A stretch of 50,073 bases of DNA from Sulfurimonas sp. (GTDB lineage Bacteria > Campylobacterota > Campylobacteria > Campylobacterales > Sulfurimonadaceae), in contig JAMOSN010000044.1 of assembly GCA_027068455.1 (NCBI GenBank), positions 1-50,073 on the forward strand, in the 5' to 3' direction. Positions 10,272 to 18,359 of the stretch are shown here, piece after piece. Position 1 is the stretch's first letter; each line of letters opens with the position of its first letter. The translations under genes were made by a program, and so were the position numbers. A model generated the notes under the pieces. The model made no database searches, was not told where the DNA came from, and saw nothing but the letters and a program-made list of their open reading frames with translations.

Positions 10272-11645
10272 ATGAAAAAACTTCTTCTGTCTCTTTTACT
10301 TATAAGCACAATTGCAACAGCCGAACATAGATATAACTATGAAATTACTCCTATGATAGGCTATAATCTAGCGGAGGGAAATATCAATGTTGATAACTAT
10401 CTTTCCTATGGAGCAGAGATACAGTGGAACAATATATCTCCAGCTATTAAACCTGAACTCTCATTTTTTCAAGCATCTACTGACTACGATGCACCTACCT
10501 CGCTCTCTGGTACTTCTACAGATATCACGCGTATAGCTCTTAATGGTGTTTACGATTTGGATTTTTCTGAAGTTATTGTTCCTAGTATCAAACTAGGTTT
10601 GGGGTATGAAAACTTTTCAAACCCTTCTAACTCAGGAAACCATAACAGTATTTATGCAGATACAGGAGTCAGTTTAAAGTTTTTTCTCCTGCCATCTGTT
10701 GCATTAAAAGCAGAAGCTCTTTATCTCCTTAAAAATAATAAAAATCGTTACGACAATAACCTGCATATCCTTTTAGGAATCACTTTTGCCATAGACCAAC
10801 GTATATACAAAAGAGAACTTCAACCAACACAGGAACTTGCACCCCAAGATGATGACCAAGATGGTGTTATTAACGATAATGACCTGTGCCCAAATACTCC
10901 AATGGGGGTCAGTGTTGATGAACAAGGATGTGCACTTGATGATGATAACGACGGTGTTACAAATTATAAAGACAAATGTCCAAATACTCCATATGGTGCT
11001 GATGTTGACAATGAAGGTTGTGAACTTGATTCAGATAAAGATGGAGTGGTTAATTCAAAAGATGATTGTCCTCAGACTCCATATGGAGAAGATGTAGATA
11101 AGCATGGATGTTCACTCGATAGTGATAACGATGGTATTTTAGATGTTGATGATCTCTGTCCGCATACACCAGAGGGTATAAAAGTTGATGCAACAGGATG
11201 TGAGCCTGACAGTGATGGAGATGGTGTTGTTGATTCAAAAGATTTATGTCCAAATACACCTCAAGAGGTTAAAAAAGTGGACAAAAATGGATGTTTTACA
11301 ACACGTAATCTCCATATTAACTTTAAAACTGGTTCATCTCAAATTGATGTAAACTCTTTACCAAAGATTGAAGAGTTTGCCAATTTCTTAAAATCTGTTC
11401 CACTTTACAATGTCACAATTGTTGGACATACAGATAATGTTGGTACAAGAGCAAATAACCTCAAACTCTCACAACGAAGAGCAAATCGTGTCAAAGATCT
11501 CCTTATTGAAGAGGGTGTCGATGCAGATTCCATTACAGCTATTGGCAAAGGTGAGGATAATCCTGTAGCATCAAATAACACAGCCCAAGGTCGCGCACAA
11601 AACAGACGTATAGAAGCGATACTTCAAGAAAAAAACAATCAATAA
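10272..11645 (+). CDS. OmpA-family outer membrane protein with thrombospondin type 3 repeats (paralogue)
   Basis: A 457-residue paralogue of the protein at 8308. It has a signal peptide (MKKLLLSLLLISTIATA), a barrel domain beginning ITPMIGYNLAEGNIN, five TSP3 repeats at about residues 190-335 (one more than its neighbour), and a C-terminal OmpA domain (VGHTDNVGTRANNLKLSQRRA). The two genes share the DNA of their last OmpA motif almost unchanged (near 9559 and 11597), which points to a tandem duplication around mobA. Its own -10 (TATAAT near 10240) lies between mobA and this gene. A hairpin follows the stop. Confidence 0.9.
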   Translation: MKKLLLSLLLISTIATAEHRYNYEITPMIGYNLAEGNINVDNYLSYGAEIQWNNISPAIKPELSFFQASTDYDAPTSLSGTSTDITRIALNGVYDLDFSEVIVPSIKLGLGYENFSNPSNSGNHNSIYADTGVSLKFFLLPSVALKAEALYLLKNNKNRYDNNLHILLGITFAIDQRIYKRELQPTQELAPQDDDQDGVINDNDLCPNTPMGVSVDEQGCALDDDNDGVTNYKDKCPNTPYGADVDNEGCELDSDKDGVVNSKDDCPQTPYGEDVDKHGCSLDSDNDGILDVDDLCPHTPEGIKVDATGCEPDSDGDGVVDSKDLCPNTPQEVKKVDKNGCFTTRNLHINFKTGSSQIDVNSLPKIEEFANFLKSVPLYNVTIVGHTDNVGTRANNLKLSQRRANRVKDLLIEEGVDADSITAIGKGEDNPVASNNTAQGRAQNRRIEAILQEKNNQ

Positions 11646-11647
11646 AC

Positions 11648-11680
11648 TTCCCATAAAAAGGCTTTTACGCCTTTTGGGAA
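11648..11680 (+). terminator. Terminator-like hairpin after the second OmpA gene
   Basis: AAAAGGC (11656-11662) pairs with GCCTTTT (11669-11675) around a 6-nt loop, and outer TTCCC/GGGAA arms extend it past a 3-nt bulge. The tail is pyrimidine-rich rather than pure T. Confidence 0.6.
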
Positions 11681-11735
11681 CTCCTCTTACTTCTTTCTCT
11701 TATGCTACACAAGTCTCAAAAAGCAAAAAAATTTA

Positions 11736-11744
11736 TGATATAAT
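11736..11744 (+). promoter_or_regulatory. Extended -10 promoter of moaC
   Basis: TGATATAAT (11736-11744) is a perfect extended -10, 22 bases before the moaC ATG, with A/T-rich sequence and no -35. The same 9-base box is found at the sRNA promoter near 37491. Confidence 0.55.
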
Positions 11745-11765
11745 AATCTCAAAAAGAGTATATTT

Positions 11766-12239
11766 ATGGCAAACTTAACACACTTGGATGAAAACCAAAG
11801 ACCTAAAATGGTCGATGTAAGCGAAAAAAACAATACAACGCGCGTTGCGGTTGCAAGCGGTATCATTGAGATGAGCCCAGATGCTTATGATGCTATTGTC
11901 AGTGAGAAGACAAAAAAAGGTCCTGTATTGCAAACAGCAGTGATTGCAGCAATTATGGGAACAAAACAAACAAGTAACCTTATACCGATGTGTCATCCAC
12001 TTAATTTAAGTGGTATTAACTGTGATGTGGCAGAACTTCCTGATTTACCAGGATTTCAACTCACTGTCACAGCAAAACTTACAGGGCAAACTGGTGTTGA
12101 GATGGAAGCCCTTACAGGTGTGAGTGTTGGGTTGCTGACTATTTACGATATGGTCAAAGCGATTGATAAGGCGATGGTTATACGTAATGTACAACTCGAA
12201 TCTAAATCAGGAGGTAAAAGTGGAGACTTTAAACGATAA
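11766..12239 (+). CDS. moaC: Cyclic pyranopterin monophosphate synthase MoaC
   Basis: A 157-residue enzyme that, after MoaA, forms cyclic pyranopterin monophosphate, the first committed molybdenum cofactor precursor. Family motifs are MVDVSEK near the N-terminus, IPMCHPL near residue 75, and [23 protein letters not shown] with the catalytic lysine in KAIDK. Length is typical (about 160). The DUF493 gene starts inside its end, so the two are co-transcribed. With mobA 1.6 kb upstream it supports supply of cofactor for SoxC. moaA is not in the window. Confidence 0.95.
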   Translation: MANLTHLDENQRPKMVDVSEKNNTTRVAVASGIIEMSPDAYDAIVSEKTKKGPVLQTAVIAAIMGTKQTSNLIPMCHPLNLSGINCDVAELPDLPGFQLTVTAKLTGQTGVEMEALTGVSVGLLTIYDMVKAIDKAMVIRNVQLESKSGGKSGDFKR

Positions 12240-12495
12240 ACTTGATGGTAAAAAACTTGAACTTGAATATCCGTGTAACTGGTGTTACAAGGTTATCGCA
12301 AGTGAGAAAGAGGCTCTTGAAAAAGCTGTCAAGGATGTAGTAGAGGAGAGAACACACAAACTTTCCCATTCCAATAGTTCAAAAACAGGAAAGTATGTAA
12401 GTATGAATCTTGATATGTTAGTACATAATGAAGATGACAGACAATTTATCTATGATGCTCTTAAAAAACATCAAGATATCAAAATGGTACTGTAG
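12220..12495 (+). CDS. DUF493 (YbeD-like) family protein
   Basis: A 91-residue protein of the DUF493 family, a ferredoxin-like fold of unknown biochemical role in E. coli YbeD and H. pylori HP0495. Family features seen are [14 protein letters not shown] near the start and a terminal KMVL after IYDALKKH. I chose the GTG at 12220 because an AGGAGG sequence lies just before it at 12209-12214; the longer frame from 12163 would add 19 residues lacking a ribosome site and unlike the family. It overlaps the moaC end by 20 bases, so translation is probably coupled. Confidence 0.85.
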   Translation: METLNDKLDGKKLELEYPCNWCYKVIASEKEALEKAVKDVVEERTHKLSHSNSSKTGKYVSMNLDMLVHNEDDRQFIYDALKKHQDIKMVL

Positions 12496-12504
12496 GAGTC
12501 CACA

Positions 12505-13545
12505 ATGCAAACACTTAGCCAACGTATTCAAGAAGTATATAACAGAAGAATAAAAAGTACAAAAAAAAGAGTCATTACAGCTTTGGAAAAAGCAGAGATA
12601 GATCTTGAAAAACTACCAGAACAAGAGCTCAAAGAGGTCACTACCACTTTTATAGAAGAGGAAACTAAAAAACTCACAAAAGAGGTGGATGAGCTCTTAG
12701 CAAAGAAAGAAGCTATTGAAAGGGAACTGGAAAAAAAATCTGAAGCACTTCAAGATATCAAATATGAGGTGTTTCATGTATTAGAAGAAAAAGTCGCACC
12801 ACAAAGCCAGACACTCATTAAACTGCATCAACTTAAACTTCAATCGATTGACCTCTACGACATCCTAAGTGAGATGGTAGAATCAGCAATCATCACCGCT
12901 TTGGAAAAAGACACTGATGGTGATATACTGGAATACACTTCTGAAGTTATTAAAGAGATTACTTATGAAGCTATTAAAGAAGGTTCTCTTAATACTATAC
13001 GTGTTAGAAAAATTCTCTCTACAATCCTTGCAACTGCTATTGATGTTGCAGAAGCATCACCAAACAGAGCACAGGATATTCTTCAATCAACTCTCAAAGG
13101 GATGAGAAGTGGTCTTATCAAATCTATAGACAGATTTAAAAAACGGATTGCCTTCATGCCTGTAGAAGCAAAACATATCCTCATTGAAGATTATGACACT
13201 ATTATAGAAGATCTTAACCAAACAGATACACTCTTCTCTCAAGTTATCATTGTTCAAGCATCTGAAAGTTCTCAAACAATCAGAACAATCTTGATGGATC
13301 TCAATAAAGAGATGCGTTATGATTTAGAAGAGCTTATATTGATATCAAAAGAAACAGCAGACATAATCAAAGAAAGATTTTCACACTTCGCGAAACTTGC
13401 AGCAAAAAAAGCAAACTTTGCATTAAAATCAGATAAAGCACAAGAAGCCAAAAGGATGGGAATCCAAGCACTTGAAGTTGCTAAAGAAGCTCTAGGGAGT
13501 GCATTAAAATCAGCAAAAGATGTCATGGATAAAAAAGGAAACTAA
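12505..13545 (+). CDS. Hypothetical helical / coiled-coil protein
   Basis: A 346-residue protein that is nearly all alpha-helix, highly charged, without signal peptide or membrane segment. Residues 40-95 (EEETKKLTKEVDELLAKKEA...) have heptad character and the C-terminus is alanine and lysine-rich (FAKLAAKKANFALKSDKA). It resembles DUF6781-type proteins of sulfur-oxidising bacteria, but I cannot confirm that without a search. It begins 9 bp after the DUF493 gene with an AGGAG Shine-Dalgarno sequence, so it belongs to the moaC transcription unit. Function unknown. Confidence 0.75.
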   Translation: MQTLSQRIQEVYNRRIKSTKKRVITALEKAEIDLEKLPEQELKEVTTTFIEEETKKLTKEVDELLAKKEAIERELEKKSEALQDIKYEVFHVLEEKVAPQSQTLIKLHQLKLQSIDLYDILSEMVESAIITALEKDTDGDILEYTSEVIKEITYEAIKEGSLNTIRVRKILSTILATAIDVAEASPNRAQDILQSTLKGMRSGLIKSIDRFKKRIAFMPVEAKHILIEDYDTIIEDLNQTDTLFSQVIIVQASESSQTIRTILMDLNKEMRYDLEELILISKETADIIKERFSHFAKLAAKKANFALKSDKAQEAKRMGIQALEVAKEALGSALKSAKDVMDKKGN

Positions 13546-13637
13546 AAAAGTTCTTAAAATAAAGTATTATTATACTTAAATTAAATTAAGCAATCTGTTT
13601 TGTATTATAATTGGTGATAAAAATTAAAGGATTTACT

Positions 13638-14228
13638 ATGATGTTACACCCAGCAAGTGTTCATTTTGCAATGGTATTACCTCTTGTTGCTGCGACATTT
13701 GGAGTTGTATATCTTGTTATAAAAACAGAATCTATGTCAAAGATCTCTTCACGACTTACATTAATTGCAGCGATTGCAATGATTGGTGTCTGGTACACAG
13801 GAAATCAGGCTGGTCCACAAATATATGAATATTTAAGTGAGGCTGGCAAACATGAACTATTGGAGCACAAAGAGTTAGGACTTTATCTTGCCATTGCTAT
13901 GGGAATTATTGCAATACTTAAAATCATCGGCTGCAGAATGAAAAAATTTGCTCTTGAAGCCTTGGCAGTAGTTCTTCTTCTTGGTGTAACGGCAACAACA
14001 TTTCTTCAAGGTAAAGATGGCGGAGAGATTGTTTACAACTACGGTATGCCATTTAAAGCCTATATGATAGAAGACACTTTAAAAGAAGCAGCAGCAACTG
14101 CCCAAAAGGAAGAGGAGTGTGATGCTCAAGTTGAAGCGTATGAAGATGCTCTTGACACAATTGACTCTATCAGTGAAGAGGTGGATACTATTTATGGTAA
14201 CACTCCACATGATGATAACAATGAATAG
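13638..14228 (+). CDS. DUF2231 family inner-membrane protein
   Basis: A 196-residue membrane protein. The start MMLHPASVHFAMVLPLVA matches the DUF2231 signature (HPxxVHFxxAL). Four hydrophobic helices can be counted within the first 140 residues, then an acidic, soluble tail (EEECDAQVEAYEDALDTIDSISEEVDTIYG). I use the ATG at 13638 because an AAAGGA sequence lies 6 bases before it; a second ATG follows directly. An upstream in-frame start at 13611 has no ribosome site. A -10 TATAAT is near 13607. Possibly heme-linked, as suggested for some family members, but there is no direct evidence here. Confidence 0.75.
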   Translation: MMLHPASVHFAMVLPLVAATFGVVYLVIKTESMSKISSRLTLIAAIAMIGVWYTGNQAGPQIYEYLSEAGKHELLEHKELGLYLAIAMGIIAILKIIGCRMKKFALEALAVVLLLGVTATTFLQGKDGGEIVYNYGMPFKAYMIEDTLKEAAATAQKEEECDAQVEAYEDALDTIDSISEEVDTIYGNTPHDDNNE

Positions 14229-14240
14229 AGTGTAAATACT

Positions 14241-14384
14241 ATGAATGTTCAAGTAAATGAAATTGCCAAAGAAAAGATGAAGAAAGCACTACAACAGTAT
14301 AAAGAAAACAAAAAACCATTAAAAGAGTTCTACACACTTATGCAGGAACTTGATTTATGGCTTAAACAAAAGGTTGACAAATGA
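14241..14384 (+). CDS. Small ORF, candidate antitoxin of a RelE/ParE-like toxin
   Basis: A 47-residue reading frame starting 12 bp after the DUF2231 gene and overlapping the next gene by ATGA. The peptide is charged and helical (AKEKMKKALQQYKENKKPL, then FYTLMQELDLWLKQKVDK). Short length, position before a RelE/ParE-like gene and the 4-base overlap are the typical layout of a type II antitoxin-toxin pair. It is too short to carry an obvious ribbon-helix-helix or helix-turn-helix DNA-binding domain, so it may be only a toxin-neutralising helix. No clear Shine-Dalgarno sequence. Confidence 0.6.
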   Translation: MNVQVNEIAKEKMKKALQQYKENKKPLKEFYTLMQELDLWLKQKVDK

Positions 14385-14650
14385 TCATTTTGGCAACTGA
14401 TACATTCCAAGAGCAACTCAAAAATATTTTAGAAGGGTTTGCACAAAAAGATATAGCGGCAACTAAAAATTTTAAAATGTACCTAGATACGATTATTATC
14501 AATATGCCGACAAAAGCAAAAAAATATAAAAAATCTATCTATTTTAATGATGAAAATATCAGAGATATTGAACATCAAGGTTTTCTCATTCCATTTTTAA
14601 TGGATGAAACAGAAGATAAATATATATTATTGGGTATTGTAGAAAAATAA
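14381..14650 (+). CDS. RelE/ParE-like toxin candidate
   Basis: An 89-residue protein with the size and pattern of RelE/ParE-fold toxins: an N-terminal strand (MIILATDTF), two helices (QEQLKNILEGFAQKDIAATKNFKMYLDTII), then strands (YKKSIYFNDENIRDIEHQGFLIPFLMD) and a final strand (YILLGIVEK). RelE-type toxins cleave mRNA in the ribosome and ParE-type toxins poison gyrase; which applies is unclear because the usual catalytic basic residues near the C-terminus are missing. Start ATG overlaps the stop of the 47-residue ORF. Similarity is by pattern only. Confidence 0.6.
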   Translation: MIILATDTFQEQLKNILEGFAQKDIAATKNFKMYLDTIIINMPTKAKKYKKSIYFNDENIRDIEHQGFLIPFLMDETEDKYILLGIVEK

Positions 14651-14747
14651 TTTTTTACAATAAAATAATCTTAAATTATTATAAAAATTACTTTTAAATA
14701 TATAACTAATGGTTATATTTATTATAATGTTTCAATTGGTAACTACT

Positions 14748-14762
14748 CCCCTTATTTAGGGG
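14748..14762 (+). terminator. Weak terminator-like hairpin after the toxin gene
   Basis: CCCCT (14748-14752), loop TATTT, AGGGG (14758-14762), followed by CTTTCC. Short stem without a proper T tract. Confidence 0.3.
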
Positions 14763-14789
14763 CTTTCCATCACATTTTTATCTCACTTT

Positions 14790-14804
14790 CTAGTATAATA
14801 CTAG
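14790..14804 (+). promoter_or_regulatory. Palindromic -10 region upstream of soxC
   Basis: CTAGTATAATACTAG is a perfect palindrome (7-1-7) with a consensus TATAAT (14794-14799) at its centre. It lies 120 bases before the soxC start, in a 274-bp gene-free stretch that also contains other -10-like boxes (CATAAT near 14837, TATAAT near 14891). It could be a promoter covered by an operator. Confidence 0.35.
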
Positions 14805-14924
14805 TTGCTGTATATTTCAAGTTAAGCATAGTGTGGCATAATACAAATGTAAACTCTTTGTATTGTCTAAACAGAGTGAAATATTGAACATATAATAAAC
14901 AACAACCTAACAAAGGAGAAGATT

Positions 14925-16301
14925 GTGGATATTAAAAAATCTCAACAAGACTTAGACTCTGTATCTAACGATACTAAGAGCAATAGTATTGACAGAAGAG
15001 ACTTTTTCAGAAAAACAGCTGCTCTGTCTGTTGGTGCTCTTGCATCAACGGCTGCGCTTGCATCTGAAGAAAAAGGCGATCCTGCTATACTAGAGCCTCA
15101 AGAGTGGGGAACAAAATGGGGTGACCCAGTCACTAAAAATCTATATGGTATGCCTTCAAAATATGAGCATAACGTTACAAGGAGATATACAAAACTTCTT
15201 GCTTCAGGTAACTTTAGAGCTTCTATCACTGTAACTCCTATCCAAGAATCAAGTGGTATCATCACTCCAAATGGACTTTTCTTTAGCCGTTCTCATGGTG
15301 GTGTTGCACATATTGATCCAAATGAGCACAGACTAATGATTACAGGGCTAGTTGAGAAACCTATCGTTTTAACGATGAAACAACTCAAGCGCTATCCAAG
15401 TGTAACTCGTACACACTTCATTGAATGTCCTGCAAATGGTGGTCAAGAGTGGAGAGGTCCACAATATAACTCTTTACAGTTCGCAAAAGGTTTTATGTCT
15501 TGTGCTGAATGGACGGGTGTATATATAAAAACTATTTTGGAAGATTTAGGTCTAAAACCAGAAGCTAGATGGATGCTTGCTGAAGGTGGAGACTCTTCTA
15601 AGATGGGAAGAACTCTTCCAATAGAAAAAGTTCTTGATGATGCGATGATTGTTTGGGGTCAAAATGGTGAAGCATTACGTCCAGAACAAGGATATCCTGT
15701 ACGTTTACTTGTTCCAGGTTGGGAAGGTAACCTATGTGTTAAATGGCTACGCCGTTTAGACTTTGCAAGCGAGCCATGGTATTGTAAAGAGGAAACTTCT
15801 AAATATACAGTACTTAAACCAACTGGAAAAGCTATTCAACATTTCTATGCTAATGAAGTAAACTCAACAGTAACTTCTCCATCTCCAGAAATCGACTGGT
15901 CAGATTTAGAAGATGGTGATATTGTAGAGATCGAAGGTCTTGCATGGTCTGGTATGGGTACAATCACTGGTGTTGACATCTCATTTGACGGTGGTAAGAA
16001 CTATGTTGAAGCACAACTCAAAGGTCTGGTACTTCCTAAATGTTGGACTCGTTGGAGCTATATGCATACATACAAGAAAGGTCAAGAGCTTCTTCTTACT
16101 TCTCGCGCTATGGATGATGCTGGTTATATCCAACCAACAGTGGATCAAGAGATTTTAAAAGTTGGTGTTGAAGCTGTTTATCACAGAAATGCGGTTGAAA
16201 CATGGAAAGTTGAAAAAGATGGTAAAGTAACTCATGTGGAAGTTCGTTCACAATTGGACCGTAAACCAAACGGTGAGTTAGTTATCGAAGGGAAGGCATA
16301 A
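14925..16301 (+). CDS. soxC: Sulfane dehydrogenase subunit SoxC
   Basis: A 458-residue molybdenum-cofactor subunit of sulfane dehydrogenase SoxCD, which removes electrons from the SoxY-bound persulfide sulfur in the periplasm and allows complete thiosulfate oxidation. A twin-arginine signal (DRRDFFRKTA, residues 23-32) implies export folded with cofactor. The molybdenum-ligand cysteine of the sulfite oxidase family is C168 in THFIECPANGG. A C-terminal dimerisation domain follows from about residue 310. GTG start at 14925 follows AAAGGAG. It leads soxC-soxD-soxY-soxZ. soxXA and soxB, needed for the full pathway, are not here; Sulfurimonas keeps them in a second cluster. Confidence 0.94.
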   Translation: MDIKKSQQDLDSVSNDTKSNSIDRRDFFRKTAALSVGALASTAALASEEKGDPAILEPQEWGTKWGDPVTKNLYGMPSKYEHNVTRRYTKLLASGNFRASITVTPIQESSGIITPNGLFFSRSHGGVAHIDPNEHRLMITGLVEKPIVLTMKQLKRYPSVTRTHFIECPANGGQEWRGPQYNSLQFAKGFMSCAEWTGVYIKTILEDLGLKPEARWMLAEGGDSSKMGRTLPIEKVLDDAMIVWGQNGEALRPEQGYPVRLLVPGWEGNLCVKWLRRLDFASEPWYCKEETSKYTVLKPTGKAIQHFYANEVNSTVTSPSPEIDWSDLEDGDIVEIEGLAWSGMGTITGVDISFDGGKNYVEAQLKGLVLPKCWTRWSYMHTYKKGQELLLTSRAMDDAGYIQPTVDQEILKVGVEAVYHRNAVETWKVEKDGKVTHVEVRSQLDRKPNGELVIEGKA

Positions 16302-16303
16302 TA

Positions 16304-17449
16304 ATGTTTAAATTAAATAAAAAATTATTAATCTCAATCTCTGCTGCTACTGCTCTGTCTTTAGGACTTAGTGCATGTATGGAAAGCGCTGCACCAACTC
16401 AAAGTGCTGCTCCTGTAAAAGCATCGATTGATGGTGGTGTAAGCTACCCTGTAGTTGATGGCAAAACTGGTCCATACTATGTCAATACACAGTTTCAAGG
16501 TGTAAAGATTAACAATGGACGTGCTCCAACACATGCAGAATATGAAGAGTGGAACTCTGATATAATGCCTGATGGAACAGGTTTGCCAGAGGGTGAAGGT
16601 TCTGTTGAAGAGGGTGAAGAGATTTACGAAGCTCAATGTGTAATGTGTCACGGAGACTTTGGTTCAGGTGGCGGTGGATATCCAGCACTCTCTAAAGGAA
16701 ATGCCCAAGAGTTACATGAGTCATTAACATACCAAAGAATTAAACCAGACACTGATGGTCCTGTACGTGTTTTTGGTACATACTGGCCACAAGCAAGTAC
16801 ATTATGGTGGTATATCAAAGATGCTATGCCGCATCCATTAACTGACTCATTAACTGATGATGAAGTATATGCACTAGTAGCTTATATCTTAAATGTCAAT
16901 GAGATGGAGATTGATGGACAAGAAGTTGATGATGAGTATGTACTTAATCGTGAAAAATTCTTAAAAATCAAAATGCCAAACGTTGATGCTTTTGAACCAA
17001 AAATTGATGGTCCAAACGGTCCAGAAAATGTTCGTAAATACTTTGCAAACCCAGATAACTTTGGAGCACAAAAAGTAAAACCATCTGAGCGTTGTATGAC
17101 AAACTGTCAAGAACCAACTGCAAAAGTTGTCTATATTCAAGGTGCTGGAATCAGTGATTTCCATCCACCACTTTCTGCGGTAAGAGATCTTCCAGTAGAG
17201 AAAAAAGAGACTAACTTTGATGCTAAGAAAGCATATGCTGACAACTGTGCCATGTGTCATGATACTGGTGCTGCTCCAGCACCAGGTGACAAAGCTGGAT
17301 GGTCAAGTATTTTAGCTCGAGGTATCGATACTGTTTATAAAAACGGTATAGAGGGAACTGATACAGGAATGCCTCCAATGGGTGGTTCTTCACTGACAAA
17401 AGAACAGTTTAAAACAGTTGTTGACTACATAGTCAACCAAAGCAAATAA
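16304..17449 (+). CDS. soxD: SoxD diheme cytochrome c, with lipoprotein signal
   Basis: A 381-residue diheme cytochrome c partner of SoxC that passes electrons toward the respiratory chain. Heme sites are C112-xx-C115-H116 (CVMCH) and C315-xx-C318-H319 (CAMCH), with GMPPMGG near the C-terminus giving a probable methionine ligand. An extra cysteine pair, C264 and C268 (ERCMTNCQ), may form a disulfide. The signal peptide ends LGLSAC (Cys25), a lipobox, so the protein is probably lipid-anchored rather than free in the periplasm. It starts 2 bp after soxC, with GGAAGG as ribosome site. Confidence 0.92.
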   Translation: MFKLNKKLLISISAATALSLGLSACMESAAPTQSAAPVKASIDGGVSYPVVDGKTGPYYVNTQFQGVKINNGRAPTHAEYEEWNSDIMPDGTGLPEGEGSVEEGEEIYEAQCVMCHGDFGSGGGGYPALSKGNAQELHESLTYQRIKPDTDGPVRVFGTYWPQASTLWWYIKDAMPHPLTDSLTDDEVYALVAYILNVNEMEIDGQEVDDEYVLNREKFLKIKMPNVDAFEPKIDGPNGPENVRKYFANPDNFGAQKVKPSERCMTNCQEPTAKVVYIQGAGISDFHPPLSAVRDLPVEKKETNFDAKKAYADNCAMCHDTGAAPAPGDKAGWSSILARGIDTVYKNGIEGTDTGMPPMGGSSLTKEQFKTVVDYIVNQSK

Positions 17450-17471
17450 ATTTCAAAAGAAGGATAAACAA

Positions 17472-17924
17472 ATGGAAAGAAGAAAATTTTTAAGTATGAC
17501 ATTAGGTGCTGTAGCTTTAGCTGCTGTACCTGCTAGTGTAAAAGCAGAAGACTTTAGAAAATCTAAACCTACAGTATGGACTGCTCATACTGTTGATGAT
17601 GCAATCAAAGCAATGTATGGTTCTAACAACTTAGTAATGGAAGGTATTAAGTTAAAAGCTCCTGATGTTGCAAGTAATGGTGGTGCTATCCCTGTTAATT
17701 TCTCAACTGATAAAGATGTTAAAACTATCGCAGTTTTCCAAGATGCTAACCCTGAAGCTGCTGTTTTAGTTGTTGAAACAAACAAATACAGTGTTAACAA
17801 ATACTCTGTTAAAATCAAAATGGCTAAATCTGGAACAATCACTATCGTAGCTCAAGGTAATGATGGTAAGCTTTATGCTGCTAAGAAAACTTTAGATGTT
17901 GCTCTTGGTGGATGTGAAGGTTAA
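17472..17924 (+). CDS. soxY: SoxY sulfur carrier protein
   Basis: A 150-residue periplasmic carrier with a twin-arginine signal (MERRKFLSM) and an Ig-like fold. In SoxY the sulfur substrate rides on a cysteine in a flexible C-terminal GGCGG arm; here the arm is LGGCEG, so the cysteine (C148) is kept but the terminal glycine pair is changed to Glu-Gly. It is followed 47 bp later by soxZ, its partner. AAGGA precedes the ATG. This SoxY, encoded with soxCD, may be specialised for interaction with SoxCD in an organism with two SoxYZ pairs; that is inference. Confidence 0.92.
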   Translation: MERRKFLSMTLGAVALAAVPASVKAEDFRKSKPTVWTAHTVDDAIKAMYGSNNLVMEGIKLKAPDVASNGGAIPVNFSTDKDVKTIAVFQDANPEAAVLVVETNKYSVNKYSVKIKMAKSGTITIVAQGNDGKLYAAKKTLDVALGGCEG

Positions 17925-17971
17925 TCCCTTTTTCAACGAAAAAATTACAGAAAAAATATAAGGAATAATAA

Positions 17972-18286
17972 ATGGCTGGTATCAAAGTAAAAGCAAAATT
18001 AAAAAACGGTGTAGTTAATGTTAAAGCTATGGCTAAACATGCAATGATGACATATAATATGGCAGAGAAAAAAACTGGAGATAGAGAAAATGCTAACTTC
18101 ATTACTCATATCTCTGCAACTGTAAATGGTGAGACTGTTTTTGATATGTCAACTTCTCAGTTTCTTTCTAAAAACCCTATCTTCAAATTTGCATTCAAAG
18201 GTATTGGTGCAAAAGGTGACAAAGTTGAAATGGTTGCAGTTGATAGAAAAGGTAAAACCTACAAAGGTAAAGGTAAAATCAAGTAA
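17972..18286 (+). CDS. soxZ: SoxZ sulfur carrier subunit
   Basis: A 104-residue SoxZ, the non-cysteine subunit of the SoxYZ carrier. Features are the beta-rich sequence with KVKAKLKNGVVNVKAMAKHAM at the start, FITHISATVNG and a lysine-rich end GKTYKGKGKIK. There is no signal peptide, as usual: SoxZ is thought to be exported in complex with the Tat-targeted SoxY. AAGGAATAATAA precedes the ATG at 17972. Last gene of soxCDYZ; a strong hairpin follows 23 bp later. Confidence 0.93.
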   Translation: MAGIKVKAKLKNGVVNVKAMAKHAMMTYNMAEKKTGDRENANFITHISATVNGETVFDMSTSQFLSKNPIFKFAFKGIGAKGDKVEMVAVDRKGKTYKGKGKIK

Positions 18287-18309
18287 TTATTACTTGACTT
18301 ACCACTCCT

Positions 18310-18328
18310 AAGGGAGTTTTACTCCCTT
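18310..18328 (+). terminator. Terminator after soxZ
   Basis: AAGGGAGT, loop TTT, ACTCCCTT: a perfect 8-bp stem, followed by a pyrimidine tail TTCCTCT. It ends the soxCDYZ operon. Confidence 0.65.
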
Positions 18329-18359
18329 TCCTCTACTCCATAACACGCAAGGCTTTTAT

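Noticed and set aside
12163-12219. Longer N-terminus for the DUF493 gene
   Set aside because: No ribosome site; AGGAGG points to GTG at 12220, and the extra residues lie within moaC.
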